Made by a program: the position numbers and the translations under genes. The notes below the pieces were generated by a model that made no database searches, was not told the DNA's origin, and saw only the letters and a program-made list of their open reading frames with translations. 64,000 nucleotides of DNA from Cristatella mucedo. Lineage: Eukaryota > Bryozoa > Phylactolaemata > Cristatellidae. Within the stretch, counting starts at the first letter, position 1. Each line of letters begins with the position of its first letter. Shown piece after piece: positions 45,726-55,235 of this stretch. The stretch spans positions 7,001,001-7,065,000 of the forward strand of contig WPIO01000001.1 in assembly GCA_009760855.2 (NCBI GenBank), written 5' to 3'.

Positions 45726-46446
45726 CCTCTGGGAAAAGCCAGGCATGCCCACCCTACTGCCTGAAAGATAAAAATAATAATTCATTTGTATAGCGCCAAA
45801 GAGAACTTAATCTCCATTCAGGCACTTTAAATATGCCACAGGGGCCAAGCACATGGCCTCGGTCATCAAATGCATTCACCTTGACCTTGGTCGAGATCCT
45901 CTGCCATTAGGTACAGGATTGGTCTCGAAACACTGTCATTTAGTTGCATCAGGTGCAGTCAAGTCATTACATGGGGGACATTGACTCGTACATGCACATT
46001 AAAATGAACAAACGAAGACCAAAACACGCAACCATCGGCTTGGGAAGTGCAGTCACGGCAGCCGCATAGTTTCGGCCACACTGCCGCCGCCAACGGCAGC
46101 ACACCGACTCACCAGTGTGCGTTCGTTCGTGCTGCTGCAGATGCGACAGCTGAGTGAAACGCCTGGCGCACACCCGGCAGCCGTATGGCTTGTGGCTGCT
46201 GTGGATGCGCTGGTGCTGCGCCAGGTAGGAGGCACTGTAGAACGACTTGCCGCAGAGGGTGCACACGTGAGTGGGCGACAGGCTGCCCGGAGCGCACAGG
46301 CTGCCGTCGGCCGCACTGGCACCGACCGATGCACTGCCAGCACTGCTGAATCCTTCTTCGGCCGAGACCGCTGCCACTGGCTGGACCTTAGTAGAAGCAT
46401 CGGCAGGATGCGGCTGCTTTTTCGTAGTAGCGCCACCGCGGCAGGT
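23736..46446 (-). CDS. lin-29: LIN-29/Rotund/Squeeze-type C2H2 zinc-finger transcription factor, four exons
   Basis: Exons in transcript order are 46446-46113, 29946-29841, 28129-27822 and 24214-23736. Each splice junction is GT-AG and the phases fit (1, 2, 1), giving 408 continuous residues. The five C2H2 fingers fall at residues 62-82, 90-110, 118-140, 148-168 and 179-200. Their signatures ([77 protein letters not shown]) are specific to the LIN-29/Rotund/Squeeze/ZNF362-ZNF384 family. These are nuclear DNA-binding factors used in developmental timing and appendage or neural patterning. A low-complexity Ala/Ser/Pro linker and a 158-residue tail ending RTFDKYSF follow. Exon 1 opens at a strong acceptor in phase 0, so an upstream coding exon with the start codon is missing from this model. 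Introns are 15-16 kb, 1.7 kb and 3.6 kb. Confidence 0.9.
25735..25812 (+). repeat. SINE I head fragment
   Basis: GTGCTCGCCCTCGACG and CGGGCTCGAGCCCTGCAG resemble the tRNA-like head of SINE I with a B-box-like GGCTCGAGCCC. The body is missing. Confidence 0.45.
26032..26471 (-). pseudogene. Broken ORF with a C-terminal PIP-box-like motif
   Basis: The minus strand reads [18 protein letters not shown] and [16 protein letters not shown] in one frame, then, after an apparent frameshift near 26290, [15 protein letters not shown] and a C-terminus of [11 protein letters not shown]. That end fits the PCNA-interacting consensus Q-x-x-I-x-x-F/Y-F/Y. Such boxes occur at the ends of some pogo/Tigger transposases and other DNA-processing proteins. 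I cannot assign the family. Confidence 0.4.
26902..27156 (+). other. Small unassigned ORF, 84 codons
   Basis: ATG at 26902 opens a frame reading [15 protein letters not shown] to the end KADLMTTT. Composition is protein-like, but there is no recognised domain, promoter or splice signal. It lies antisense in an intron of the zinc-finger gene. Confidence 0.25.
27553..27603 (-). repeat. SINE I tail fragment
   Basis: GCTGATTCAACAGTCTCG followed by ATAGCGACAGAAGAGCC is the reverse complement of the SINE I tail found at 20230-20270. Confidence 0.6.
27822..28129 (-). CDS. lin-29: LIN-29-like exon with fingers 4 and 5
   Basis: The acceptor GCCCGTTGGCAG precedes 28129. The first base completes AAA (Lys), giving [15 protein letters not shown] and then [18 protein letters not shown]. 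An Ala/Ser/Gly-rich linker follows. The donor GTGAGG after 27822 leaves one base that the exon at 24214 completes to glycine. Read-through past the donor would give a different Ala-rich tail, so alternative 3' ends are possible. Confidence 0.88.
28130..29840 (-). other. Zinc-finger gene intron 2
   Basis: A 1.7-kb intron containing the (GC)n(CA)n microsatellite at 28571-28652 and AT-rich sequence at 28730-28940. No gene or transposon is recognisable. Confidence 0.75.
28571..28652. repeat. (GC)n(CA)n microsatellite
   Basis: Alternating CG/CA runs pass into about 31 CA dinucleotides. Purine-pyrimidine alternation makes it able to form Z-DNA. Confidence 0.98.
29841..29946 (-). CDS. lin-29: LIN-29-like exon with finger 3
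   Basis: A 106-base exon between acceptor ATTTTCAG and donor GTAAGG. It completes the split glycine and encodes [20 protein letters not shown] through [11 protein letters not shown], then two bases of a lysine codon. Finger 3 has the C-x4-C spacing typical of this family. Confidence 0.93.
32708..32743. repeat. (GA)n microsatellite
   Basis: About 18 uninterrupted GA dinucleotides. Confidence 0.97.
33018..33063. repeat. Tandem duplication of about 22 bp
   Basis: GCAAGAGTTGCACAATAAAC followed by TA occurs twice in a row. Confidence 0.85.
33259..33366. repeat. Tandem repeat, 54-bp unit, two copies
   Basis: Units 33259-33312 and 33313-33366 both start CGACTGCCAACA and end CAGTGTACGCCAGAG plus a base, with only a few differences. 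The 54-bp period keeps reading frame, but no gene here is supported. Confidence 0.93.
34349..34384. repeat. (AC)n microsatellite
   Basis: About 18 AC dinucleotides. Confidence 0.97.
36060..36497 (-). mobile_element. LINE family B, 5'-truncated 3' copy
   Basis: Antisense phrases GTATCTCCGTC, AAGTCATAAAGACCATG and GTGTTACGCAGGAGAG form the family 3' end next to ATGTAATG tail repeats. The C-terminal reverse transcriptase region continues to CTGATGCAGCAGTTCA, where the copy ends. Confidence 0.85.
36852..37134 (-). mobile_element. LINE family B, short 3' copy
   Basis: A TAATGTAATGTATCTCCGTC tail junction is followed by the same antisense 3' sequence as at 36060, truncated after about 280 bp. Confidence 0.85.
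37866..38660 (+). mobile_element. LINE family B, continuous RT-tail to 3' end copy
   Basis: The first part matches the reverse transcriptase tail of the antisense family B element at 41820-42010 (ACTGCTTCCACAGCTAGCC, CAAAGATTAGGG). It continues as [37 protein letters not shown] and a family B 3' region. This copy shows that the endonuclease-RT element and the short ATTAC-tailed copies are one family. An 18-bp AGCTAGTAAACAAATCCC repeat (about 38140-38195) interrupts it. Confidence 0.72.
38661..41055 (-). other. Intronic stretch without recognised genes
   Basis: Apart from the AC microsatellite there is nothing recognisable. A minus-strand frame of about 150 codons at 40082-40534 has no domain and its composition looks incidental. 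Confidence 0.6.
39786..39859. repeat. (GC)n(AC)n microsatellite
   Basis: A short GC run followed by about 33 AC dinucleotides. Confidence 0.98.
41056..41216 (-). repeat. tRNA-derived SINE (SINE I), antisense copy
   Basis: On the minus strand a perfect B-box core GGTTCGAGTCC is preceded by a tRNA-like segment (GGTAGCACAGAGATAGGATG). It is followed by GCATCCCTCATTGCCATG and a tail CAATGAGGCTATTGACTC. Confidence 0.78.
41252..41815 (+). mobile_element. LINE family B 3' copy with an inverted tail fragment
   Basis: From about 41305 the plus strand reads the family B C-terminus: [48 protein letters not shown]. Its 3' tail is GAGATACATTACATTA at 41800-41815. Just upstream (41252-41290) TGTAATG repeats and ATATATCTGTC form an antisense family B tail. 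The result is a tail-to-body inversion, either twin-priming-like or two separate insertions. It abuts the 3' end of the antisense family B element starting at 41820. Confidence 0.8.
42604..43916 (+). mobile_element. LINE family A, insertion in LINE B
   Basis: A 1313-bp, 5'-truncated copy flanked by AATCTTTT on both sides (42596-42603 and 43917-43924). It encodes the reverse transcriptase palm with [23 protein letters not shown] (catalytic YADD) and [14 protein letters not shown], open from 42689 to 43483. A stop in HQA*HR and further changes break the C-terminus. The 3' end reads AAAGCGCCTAGAAAGAGATC and finishes in ATT repeats. Protein sequence is nearly identical to the copy at 55757-57335, so the insertion is recent relative to the LINE B host. 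Confidence 0.92.
45110..45147. repeat. Poly-G tract
   Basis: About 33 G in 38 bases, interrupted by one C and one T, inside the endonuclease region of the antisense LINE B. Further G runs lie at 45264-45277 and 46764-46775. All are G-rich on the plus strand. Confidence 0.95.
45691..45723. repeat. (CT)n microsatellite
   Basis: About 16 CT dinucleotides. Confidence 0.97.
45768..45925 (-). repeat. tRNA-headed SINE with LINE A-like tail (SINE II)
   Basis: On the minus strand the body (GACCGAGGCCATGTGCTTGG) and tail (AGTTCTCTTTGGCGCTATAC, AAATGAATTATTATTTT) match the copy at 6886-7080. The tail resembles the family A LINE 3' end. The head is partly lost. Confidence 0.6.
46113..46446 (-). CDS. 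lin-29: LIN-29-like exon with fingers 1 and 2
   Basis: The acceptor TGCTGCTTTTCAG lies just above 46446 and the donor GTGAGT just below 46113. It encodes 111 residues: a Ser/Ala-rich leader, finger 1 ([10 protein letters not shown]...HQRIH) and finger 2 ([10 protein letters not shown]...HERTH). It ends in one base of the glycine codon of THTG-ERPY. The same frame stays open upward to about 46602, so a longer exon cannot be excluded. Confidence 0.9.
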
Positions 46447-49400
46447 CTGAAAAGCAGCAGCAGTGAAGCCATAAACCTCCCATAAACCTCCCATAAAACC
46501 TTCCGAGCAGGGCTCGAAGGGTGCGGCCAGCTCGCTACCGCCGAGCGCTGGGTCAAAGCACGAGGTTGTCCAAAGGGTGTTCAAGCACGCGCAAGCTAGC
46601 TGCTACCCAGGCATCCTGCCGAGCAAAGTGCATCAGCCTTGACCAGGCCTCGCACGTATAAAAAGCCTTTGCAGATGCATCGCAGCACTTGCGGTTCACC
46701 GCACCGGCTGCAACACGAACAGTGCTCCCTAAGGAGAAAAAACCGGCGCTGCCGAAGCAGATCGGGGGGGGGGGGTGGGAGCTAGCGGGGAAGGTAAGCG
46801 CAGTGTACCGACAACGCCGAGCCCCTACGCCGTGGTCCGCTGGGAAGAGCAGCAGCCTCTCTTGCCTTGCTACACTGAGGTGCCAGCATATTTTTTTCGA
46901 CAAGTCCTATCCAACGCCCTGCTGACAGCTGCAGCTGGGCAAGTATCCACCAATCGGCAGAGCACTGCACGCTGCCAGCCAGGCAAGGCCGGTCGAGCGC
47001 GCTAGGTGCGCTGGTCACCACAGTAGCCGCCTGGCCGTGGTCCTCTCGATGGCTGCTTTTATCCTCCCGATGCGCAGTCGGTACGCACAAGCTGGCAGGG
47101 GACAGAAGAGTGCACTCCACGGCAGCAGGAGCTGGACTGCTGCCCTGCCGGCTGGCCGGCTCGACGCCACAGAGGGCACTGATCTGGGCTAATCTTGACA
47201 AACCATAACCCTAAACCAACTGGACTGCATTTTCATGACAAACGACCCCGTGATCAGAGGGTCATCAATCTCTGCCGCTGTCAGGGGTGCGATTAGAGCC
47301 TTGATCATCACGAATCACTGCCGGTCACAGGATGCCCCACGGGCTTTTCATCGGGGTTTGGCACACACTTATGTGCTTGGTATAGAGCTAACCATCTCAC
47401 CACCGTTATTTGCATGCACTAGACTGAAATGGCAACGATTCCTGGCAGTAACACTGCGCAAGTATCCCCCAGCAACTCGCATTAATAAATGGTGGTAAGG
47501 CTCAGGGCACATAGAACATTAACGCATGGCATAGCAAGCACCGGAACTAGACCGAATCTGCCACTGCGACCTTTCATTGGTGAGAAGCAGAGCTGAGAAT
47601 TGTGACTGTCTACAGTGCCCACCGCCAAGCAGTCACACACTGCCCACAGCCAGCAGCATGGAGCCAAGAAGGACCAGTATTCAAACAGGCACTAGCAAGT
47701 GTTAGCTCACCTCGTCATTCACATTCGGGTGAGCGGTTGCCTGGGTGTCAGAAGCAGCGGAGTAATCTTTGCTACTGTTTAACACGATAGCTTTCGTAGC
47801 AGATAACATAGCTGGAGCCTCCTAAAACGGTCAAGGCCGTAACAACGATGGGTAGGGAGACGTTGTCTATACGGAGCTTACGAAGCGAAGCAACCCCCTG
47901 CTTGCAGTCATGCGTGCTGAGGCCATAGCATAAGCTGCTACACAATTCTCCCACCCGAGTGAGAGCTAGCCCACACAAATTCCTAGGGTCTTAAGTCAAA
48001 CGGCACGTACGAGCTGATTTCAGGTTTAGCTTCTGAATTGTCATCCGCTATGAGATTTCCGACAGTGAATGTAATTGTCACCACAACTCTTGGCTTCCGG
48101 TCTCATCTATTCTTGCTTCAGTATGCTTAGCTAATGCAGTGCTTAAGAGATTGGAAACAATTGCGGGCTTCGTTTGAGGTCCAGATAGTTCGAGCTTTTT
48201 TTCTCTAATAGGGTCATCCTACTCTTTGAAGTAGTCGGACACGAAGTTGCTACATTGTTGTCCAAGCCGAGATCCCCAAACTCGAGGAAATGCCACTCAG
48301 GCGCAACTAACATAAGTTAATGGTTATTATTCCTGCTTACGAAAGGTCCTAATGTTTATGCTAGCATAATTTGGCCAGCTACTGTACATTGCGGGAGCAA
48401 AATACTAGGTAGCCACTGTCTATTTATTACAAGCTGGCGGCAGCGAACGAATGACGGCATCACATACATCGTCACTCACGATTCACCTGAAACTTGTGTA
48501 AGAAATCCCTGCTATTTGAGCGGCAGCCACGTGCACCGGTGGTTGACTAGGGATTGAGGCTTCAGCAGCGACATGCCGAGCTCCGCGCCCCGGTCGGGCC
48601 GCTGGGACCACGCTGCCTGCCTACCTCGACCTGTCCTTCACCTCGGAACTAAGCAGGGGGAGACCACTACTATTGGCCCTTGCGTCTCGCCCGCATCGAA
48701 GTCTCGCGCCTCCGTGACCTTCATTACTCTCACTTTCTGTGAAGTTACTAGCAGCTGTAGTTTATTAGCAGCATAATATCACTGATTTTTTCTGCTGTAC
48801 TATCCTTATCGTACACATTCCCGGCGTAGATTAGCTCTATTTCACGACCTGTCACCACCTAGGGGCGTGCATGCGCGATCGATTTTTGCATCTGCGTCGC
48901 AATTTGTCTCGCTATTCATGATCCCACCATTCAACCGGTAGGACACTCAGCGATACTTTGGTTTCCAAAAATCAGTATGTTCTGTGATGCTTTTGGGCTT
49001 AGTAAAGTCAGATCTTGAATGGCAGAACGAGTGTGATTTACGTAGTTTTAGGACGGCGATCCGACAAACAACCCTGGACAGACAACCCTAGTGATCTTCT
49101 ATAGGTTTGAGTGACAGTTCGACCGCAGTTAAGAAAAAGCTGAGAATAGCAAGCATAGCACGGATCCAAACTGGAGGCTCTCGTCCTGGTTCTTGAGTCT
49201 TGTGCTCGGTCTTGCCTGGCCGAGGTTGATACAGCTGTATCTCATCGTAGTCCGATTCCCTCCTCAAGCCTTAGGAGTAAGGACTTGAGTGTTTTTGATG
49301 CAGACACTTCCCGTAAGCTCCAACGAAATCGAGCGTTTATTTCTCCAAAGTAGCCAGCCTCATCGCCCGAATAGATGTCCTGCACAAAATTGTCGGTGGG

Positions 49401-49774
49401 CTACGGGGCAGTCTAACTGTGAAGTGAAATCACCACGTTTGGCCAAAATGTAACACAAGAAGCAAAAACTAATGGAAGCCTGAAGAATGCCACCACTTGA
49501 TGTGTCACGCTGTCTCTAGGTTGTTCAATACCCAGTTCAAAGCATTGATGCCCACACGTAATACCAAAGAAGCACTTCATGTCCCATTTTCCTGTGGTTT
49601 TTACAGAGTAATATGTGCTTTGCGTCAACCGATCTCTATGTACTTAGCGCGATACGCGCCTTGTGCCGTGCCATTTTATGAGGTCAATTATTACTGGAAT
49701 TTTCTGTTTGAGTGACAGTTATTTCTTTAATGGAAGGCTCGCTAATCCTGCAGTGAAAACGCAACAGAGTTAAT
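46447..49774. other. Sequence upstream of the finger 1-2 exon
   Basis: No repeat or coding exon is certain. A minus-strand frame at 46782-47201 (residues such as SRQGSSPAPAAVECTLLSPA) could be an upstream exon of the zinc-finger gene, but it lacks an ATG and clear splice sites. A 5S-like scrap at about 48645-48675 reads CTCGGAACTAAGCAGGG. Confidence 0.45.
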
Positions 49775-50600
49775 GCGAACGCAACTAATAATAAAATTAT
49801 TTGTATTGGTATAAGCATAAGCACACACAAAGAACAGCTCGTAAGGACTCAGGAAATTCTTCTAGGTACAGATGGTTTCGTAGATTCTTTTTAAATGTCG
49901 TAAAGTGTGGAGATGTCATGACGTGTCAGGAGTGAGGTCCAGGCTTTAAGGGCGCATGAGCTAAAGGCACGGTCTTCAAAGGATTTGAGATTCGTGCGAG
50001 GTATAGCTAAGCTATTGGAGTCAGAAGAGGGAGTGGTACAACGCCTAGCCTGATTTGGGAAATAGTTCTGATCGGTATGCTATAGCAAGAGAACGAAAGG
50101 ACCTAAAGTGAATGGAAAACACCCGAAGTCGATCCACTGCTTCAAAAGGAGCCACCGTGTGTCCGTAAGAAGTGCCCTAAAATGATGATTGCAACGTTTA
50201 TGACAAAAAACTTAGCAGCAGAGTTTCAAGCCAGCTGCGAGCGTTTTATTGCACAGCCAGAAAGGCATACAAGTAGTGAGTTACGTTAGTATAAATGGAA
50301 GCTCACAAATGCATGAATCAGTTTGGCATTGATATCTCTGTCTAAGCAGGCAGAAGCTCTTGCAATCGCATGCATCTGCAGTTAGCAGACTACAAGGTGG
50401 AGCTGATGTCATCGTCTGGAGAAATGTCTTTTTGGAACAAGACGCAAAGATTTCCTGCATATGCTACAGAAGATAAAAAGGGGCTTGTGAATTAATTTCA
50501 GCAGCGAGGCTGTTACCCGCCGGAAAGGCTGAGACTCGAAAGCTGTGATCGAGAAATTGCAAATCAACTGCTTTTGACCATGGGTACACATTGGTAATAT
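49775..50600 (-). mobile_element. LINE family A, diverged antisense copy
   Basis: The 3' end (AATAATAAAATTATTTGTAT) is followed on the minus strand by decayed reverse transcriptase C-terminal segments. These include the antisense phrases GAGGTCCAGGCTTTAAGGGC and GCTAAAGGCACGGTCTTC, which parallel the copies at 14560 and 56080. Many stops and indels are present. Confidence 0.72.
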
Positions 50601-50934
50601 TTTCACACAACTAAGAAAGCTGAGCCTACCAAGCCAGTGGCATTCATTCATTCATTGGCTTCAAGTAAATAGAGGGAGGCTCAAAGGAAATACCTTGTCT
50701 GCTCTGTTCTACGGTCGCGGCCGAGTCTATGCCTGGTGTCGCTTTTGATGGCTGCTAAGTCATGACTACTCGAGGACTAGAAAGACTCCCCTGAAGAACA
50801 ATCCGGTCACGGCCTTGCATTTTCTCCACACAGGCTAGCTCTTTCGAATGTAATGTTCTCTGTCAAATCCAGGCTCCGAGCAACGTTTTTATTACCGACG
50901 TCCGCGCATCTCTTAAGAGTCATCGCTCGTCCTA

Positions 50935-53900
50935 AGAAATCGGTGACCGCGGTAGCGCTCGAGCGAAACCGGCTGCGGACTCGTTAAAAGAAAAACCGGC
51001 GCGCGCACATACGACTGCCAGCCTAAGCTCCGAGGAAGTGTCCGTAAATTAGCGTTTGAAGAATTACTGAGAATCCGGCAAGTACGCGGAGTCTCGCCGC
51101 TCTACTGGCGGCAGCGGTGGCGACGACCCAGCGGCGCCGGTAGGCGCGAGAGACGATCAGACCGCAGCGCCGACGCGGCGGCAGGAGTTCGCCATGCGCC
51201 CCCATCACACCCTTCCCCGAATCCCGCCCGCCCCCTCCTCCTGCTACCCCGCCGCAGCATCAGCCGCCGCCGCCGAGCACGAGGAGAGCGTGCACGGCGG
51301 CGGGAGCGAGGCGCGGGTTCGGCTGCGCTCGAAGCTCCAGTCGGCGGGGCCGGCTGGCGGCGTGGTCCGCCGATTAGCTGGAGACAGGCTCGCCGTCAGT
51401 CGCGCGGCCCATGTCGCGACGTACGGCCGCCATCTTAATCTTTAGACGCTTCGTCGCCGCCGCTGCCGACTTACCCTATATTTCTGCGCCAGGCGCTCCA
51501 GTCCAAATTGCGCGCGAGCGACCGCCTGCGGCGGCGCCCCCCCTTTTAACGCCGGCTAGCCGCTCGGCGGCGGCGGCCTCTTGGCACTTGGTCAGCGGCG
51601 CCCAAGCCGCCGCCTCCGCTGCCAATTGCGGCTGCCCGGACCGAGAGCCGAGCGCGGCTGGCGGGGCGACGCGACGACCGAAGGCGTGCCGCGGCCGCCT
51701 TTGCTGATCTGACGGCGACGTGAGTCGTGCGGCGGCGCCGCCGCTCCTCGGGGCACGCCGGTGCTGCGCTTCCGAGCGAAAGCCGAGCCGATTCGCTCTC
51801 GCCCCGCTCCGCCCCAAGCTAAACTCAGCGCAGCTCCTGCGGCGATGGCCGCAGCGCTTCGGGAGCAGGCGCGAGGGGCAGCACCGCTGCCTTGGAACGT
51901 CGCCGCCGCGCGCGCGGCCACCTTCGGTCGACTGCATTTTCATGTTTCCTTCAGATCTTTGCGCGCGTGCGATCCCTGGCAAGAGCTGGGCCATCACGTG
52001 GCGACCGGAGGCTGTCCGATTCTTGGCATATATGTAATGTAATGTAATTAATGTATCTCCGTCTGTAACTCCACAAAGTCATAAAGACCGCGTGGGTGTT
52101 ACGCAGGAGAGTTTTGTATAGCACACTCACAGCCTTAGCGGCTTTCGGTACGGATTCGGTAGCCAACAGAATTCGTCTCACGCTATGAAGAGACAGTGGG
52201 AAGCATAGCAGAGTCAGGAGAGCAGTTAAAGTAGTGAGTAGCATAGAAGTAGCAGCTCAGGACTGCTGAAAAGGATGTGCCATAGTCGGCGGTAAGAGAG
52301 TAGTTGTCGTTGCGTAAGAAATATAGAGCGGCTGGCGCGAGCGGCTCTCATTCAACGAGCCTGAGCAGAGTTATCGCGAGCAGCAGAACGGAAAGCGGTA
52401 TTCGGTACTCTCGTTTGCCTCGCTTCAGCAGACTGCGTCGCTGGTTCGCGGCCGCCGTCGCGGCGGTGGCCGGATGAGTTTGACAGCACGCGGAGCCGCC
52501 CGGTTCCGACGACGCAGCTGCTCAGCTGCCACGCCGATCTGGCTGGCGCGTTCACCGGCGGCGCAGCTCGCAATAATCCCGTTGCGTCCGCGAAATGCCA
52601 AGACACTCATTCATTCACCGGCCCAAATGGACAACGAAGACAAAATTGTCACGCTGTTTAGATTCAGCTTTCTTGTCAGGAGACTCATTGGCGACTTTTC
52701 TCGCTGTCTTCACTGTTAGCGGAGACGACTACGTGCGAGCAGCAGTCATTTCCGTTTCAATTTCGCACGCGAATGGCATTTCAGCGGCATAGCAGCGACC
52801 GGCTGTCCAGTGCCAGCGGCGCACGCCGGAGTTGGGAATGAAGCGTCGAGCTAGTTTTCTATTGATGCGAGCAAATCGCGGTAGTCAACCGCTAGATTTT
52901 TCCGGCTAACAAGACTCGCTGCTCGGGCCAGATGCTGGTACTGCGAGACGCTAAATTAAGTAGCACCCGGAAAGAGAGAGAAAAAATACCCAACCGAAAA
53001 AGTACAGCTCAGACAACCCGCTCCGACGCGCCCCGCATGTATTGTGGCGCCGACCGGTCGCGAGCACCGCTCTCCGAACAAAGTAGCACAACCGTTCTTG
53101 CCGCCGCGCGCGCTGGCGTGGCTCTCGTAGACGGGCCTAACTGCCCTTCTCCGCAAAAGTCCTTGCCCACTGCTCACAGTGCTTTCCATATTGCAGACGC
53201 GAAGAAGAAGGCCGTTTTCGAATTTTCCATTTTTCATCCAACTTCGCGAGCACGGCGGCGTCGCCGAGGAGGCTCGTCACACTTCCAGCCAATGCGTTGC
53301 GCGCCGCGCGCGCGAAACGCACGAGAGCGGCGTCGTCGAACGTCGTTGCTTTCAGCCTTGGAACGGCGAACGAGACGCGGATAGGATGAGGCTCTGGCGC
53401 GCCGGCACCGCAGCTCCACTTCCGGCCGGCCAAAGCCGAGCTATCCCGTATTCCTCAGCCTCTCGGCTGCCGCTGCTCGTTGCAGCGCGTCAGTCATCCA
53501 GCGTCTTCCGAAGTTCCGTCCGACGCGCCATCGAGAGCGAGCGAGCCAGCAATCGCGACTGAAGAGCCAATCGAACGGCGGTCATGGCCGCCGTCTCGAC
53601 GCGGAGCTTCAGCGAAGAGGCTGGCTTCTAGCAGCGAGAGGCGCCGGTGTATCTCTCCTCGCGCACGCCCTCGCCGCCGACGCAAGCTGAGATTCTTCGG
53701 ATTTAACTTTGCACCCCTCAGCGCCACCGCCAGCGTACGAAATGCTGCTTTGCTTCGCGACCAGCCGGAACTGCCGGAAAGCCGCATCTTCGCCGAGGGC
53801 GCGCTCAGCCGCGGCGAATGGACGCGCGCCGAAAACTCGTGCTTGCGCCGCTCTCGAAACTTACAAACGGCGAGTGGCCGCGTATTTGAGGATATGAGGA

Positions 53901-54190
53901 TATGTGATTTGATATGTAGCGGCGAGGATTTCAGATCGGCGTGCGTGCAGTTTAATAATAGATAATCACTTCCGAAGGGGCGAATAATCACTTCCGAAGC
54001 GCTCTCGTCGACGAACTCTGCCGAGCTGCCACTAAACGGATGCAGCTCTCGCCGCGAGTATAGAGAGTATGCAAAGTCGCTTCTTCGTCACTGCGTTGCG
54101 ATCACGCGCGACCCACGTGAGTTGGGCTGGCGGCGTAACAGATGCAATGTGCAGAGACCCGAAGCTCGCAGTACGCCGACGTTTACGACG
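50935..54190. promoter_or_regulatory. CpG-rich block, candidate promoter region
   Basis: About 3.2 kb of markedly GC- and CpG-rich sequence, unlike the rest of the window. It contains a YY1-like GCCGCCATCTT at about 51428 and a strong minus-strand donor, GG|GTAAGT (reverse complement of 51469-51476), that could close a non-coding first exon of the LIN-29-like gene. Plus-strand GTGAGT donors occur near 51720 and 54107. Arg/Ala-rich open frames here look like by-products of GC content. A LINE B copy interrupts the block at 52030-52322. Confidence 0.45.
52030..52322 (-). mobile_element. LINE family B, short 3' copy in the CpG-rich block
   Basis: TGTAATGTAATGTAAT tail repeats are followed by the antisense 3' end GTATCTCCGTCTGTAACTCC, truncated after about 290 bp at AGTTGTCGTTGCGTAAGAA. 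Confidence 0.87.
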
Positions 54191-54202
54191 TAGTGCTCGA
54201 TG

Positions 54203-54475
54203 TAATGCAATATAATGTATCTACGTCTGTAATTCCACAAAGTCATAAAGACCACGTAGGTGTTACGCAGGAGAGTTTTGTATAGCGCACTCACAGTCTA
54301 AGCGGCTTTCGGTACGAATTCGGTACCCAACAGACTTCGTCTCACGCAACAAAGAGAAAGTGGGAATCATAGCCGAGTCAGGAGAGCAGTTAAGGTAGTG
54401 AGTAGCATAGAAGTAGCAGCTCAGGACCGCTGAAAAGGATGTGCCATAGTCGGCAGTAGGGAGTAGTTGTCGTTG
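54203..54475 (-). mobile_element. LINE family B, short 3' copy
   Basis: An AATGCAATATAATGTAT tail is followed by the antisense family B 3' end, truncated at AGTTGTCGTTGCAA. It is about 270 bp, nearly the same truncation length as the copies at 36852 and 52030. Confidence 0.87.
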
Positions 54476-54717
54476 CAATATCCTACACGCAGCGCTACTC
54501 TCAACAGCGTAGTAATCAAAATTACCAATAATTGCCAGCAAATTGTGGCTGATACTCCAGGTGAACTCCGACAGGCTCATTTATGAGATTGCAGCAAGCA
54601 GCTCACGCTCAGAGCTCTGACTCACCGACTGGCAGACTGTTACTCCAAGCGAGCGACTGAAATCAGGCTCGGGCCATATACAGTGGCCGGCTCGAAAGTC
54701 ATGCAATATACAAGCTG

Positions 54718-54888
54718 ATTTAACAGCATCTTTTGTATAGCAACCGAAAAACCAGTATGGCTATCACAACCGTTTGCAGCGGCGATAAAAGATCACTCAC
54801 CTCAGGATTCGAACTCAAGACCTCGGGCCTGATGTCGGAAAAGCAACCGCCTTACCTAGTGTGCTATATGCAATTGCCTCGTAAGTGC
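54718..54888 (-). repeat. tRNA-derived SINE (SINE I), antisense copy
   Basis: The minus strand reads CACTAGGTAAGGCGGTTGC, a B-box-like GTTCGAATCC, GATCTTTTATCGCCGCTGC and the tail GATGCTGTTAAATCAGC. It is closest to the copy at 20112-20280. Confidence 0.82.
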
Positions 54889-55235
54889 ATAATCATTCAT
54901 CGAACTGCCTCGGCTTGTTTCGGCTATTTAATAAGCAGCTCCCAGTTCAAATTCTCTGCCAAAGCTCATAGCTCATAATTTTGGGTTTTGCAACTGGATG
55001 CTGGGTTTAGTTTTTTGTTGACATTACGTATAAACCAAACAGCCGCACTGTGTCTTGAATATGGGTGCTCTTGATGTTTCTGGGCAGACTTTGATCAAAT
55101 AACCATGCAAAGGCTACTGATGTTTTTCGCAAAGTAACTGGCATAGAACAATTTAATAATACCTATATTGAGATATATGTCAAGAGTCTTAAGAAGAGGT
55201 AGAGCTGAGCTTTTATCGGCGTAGATCTCTACCAG

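Noticed and set aside
46117..46485. 122-codon plus-strand frame
   Set aside because: It is the antisense shadow of the zinc-finger exon with fingers 1 and 2.
51476..51997. 173-codon minus-strand Arg/Ala-rich frame in the CpG-rich block
   Set aside because: Composition is what high GC gives in any frame, overlapping frames on both strands are equally open, and no motif is present.
53480..53991. Overlapping 161- and 165-codon frames on opposite strands
   Set aside because: Both look like GC-driven frames without domains; no reason to prefer either.
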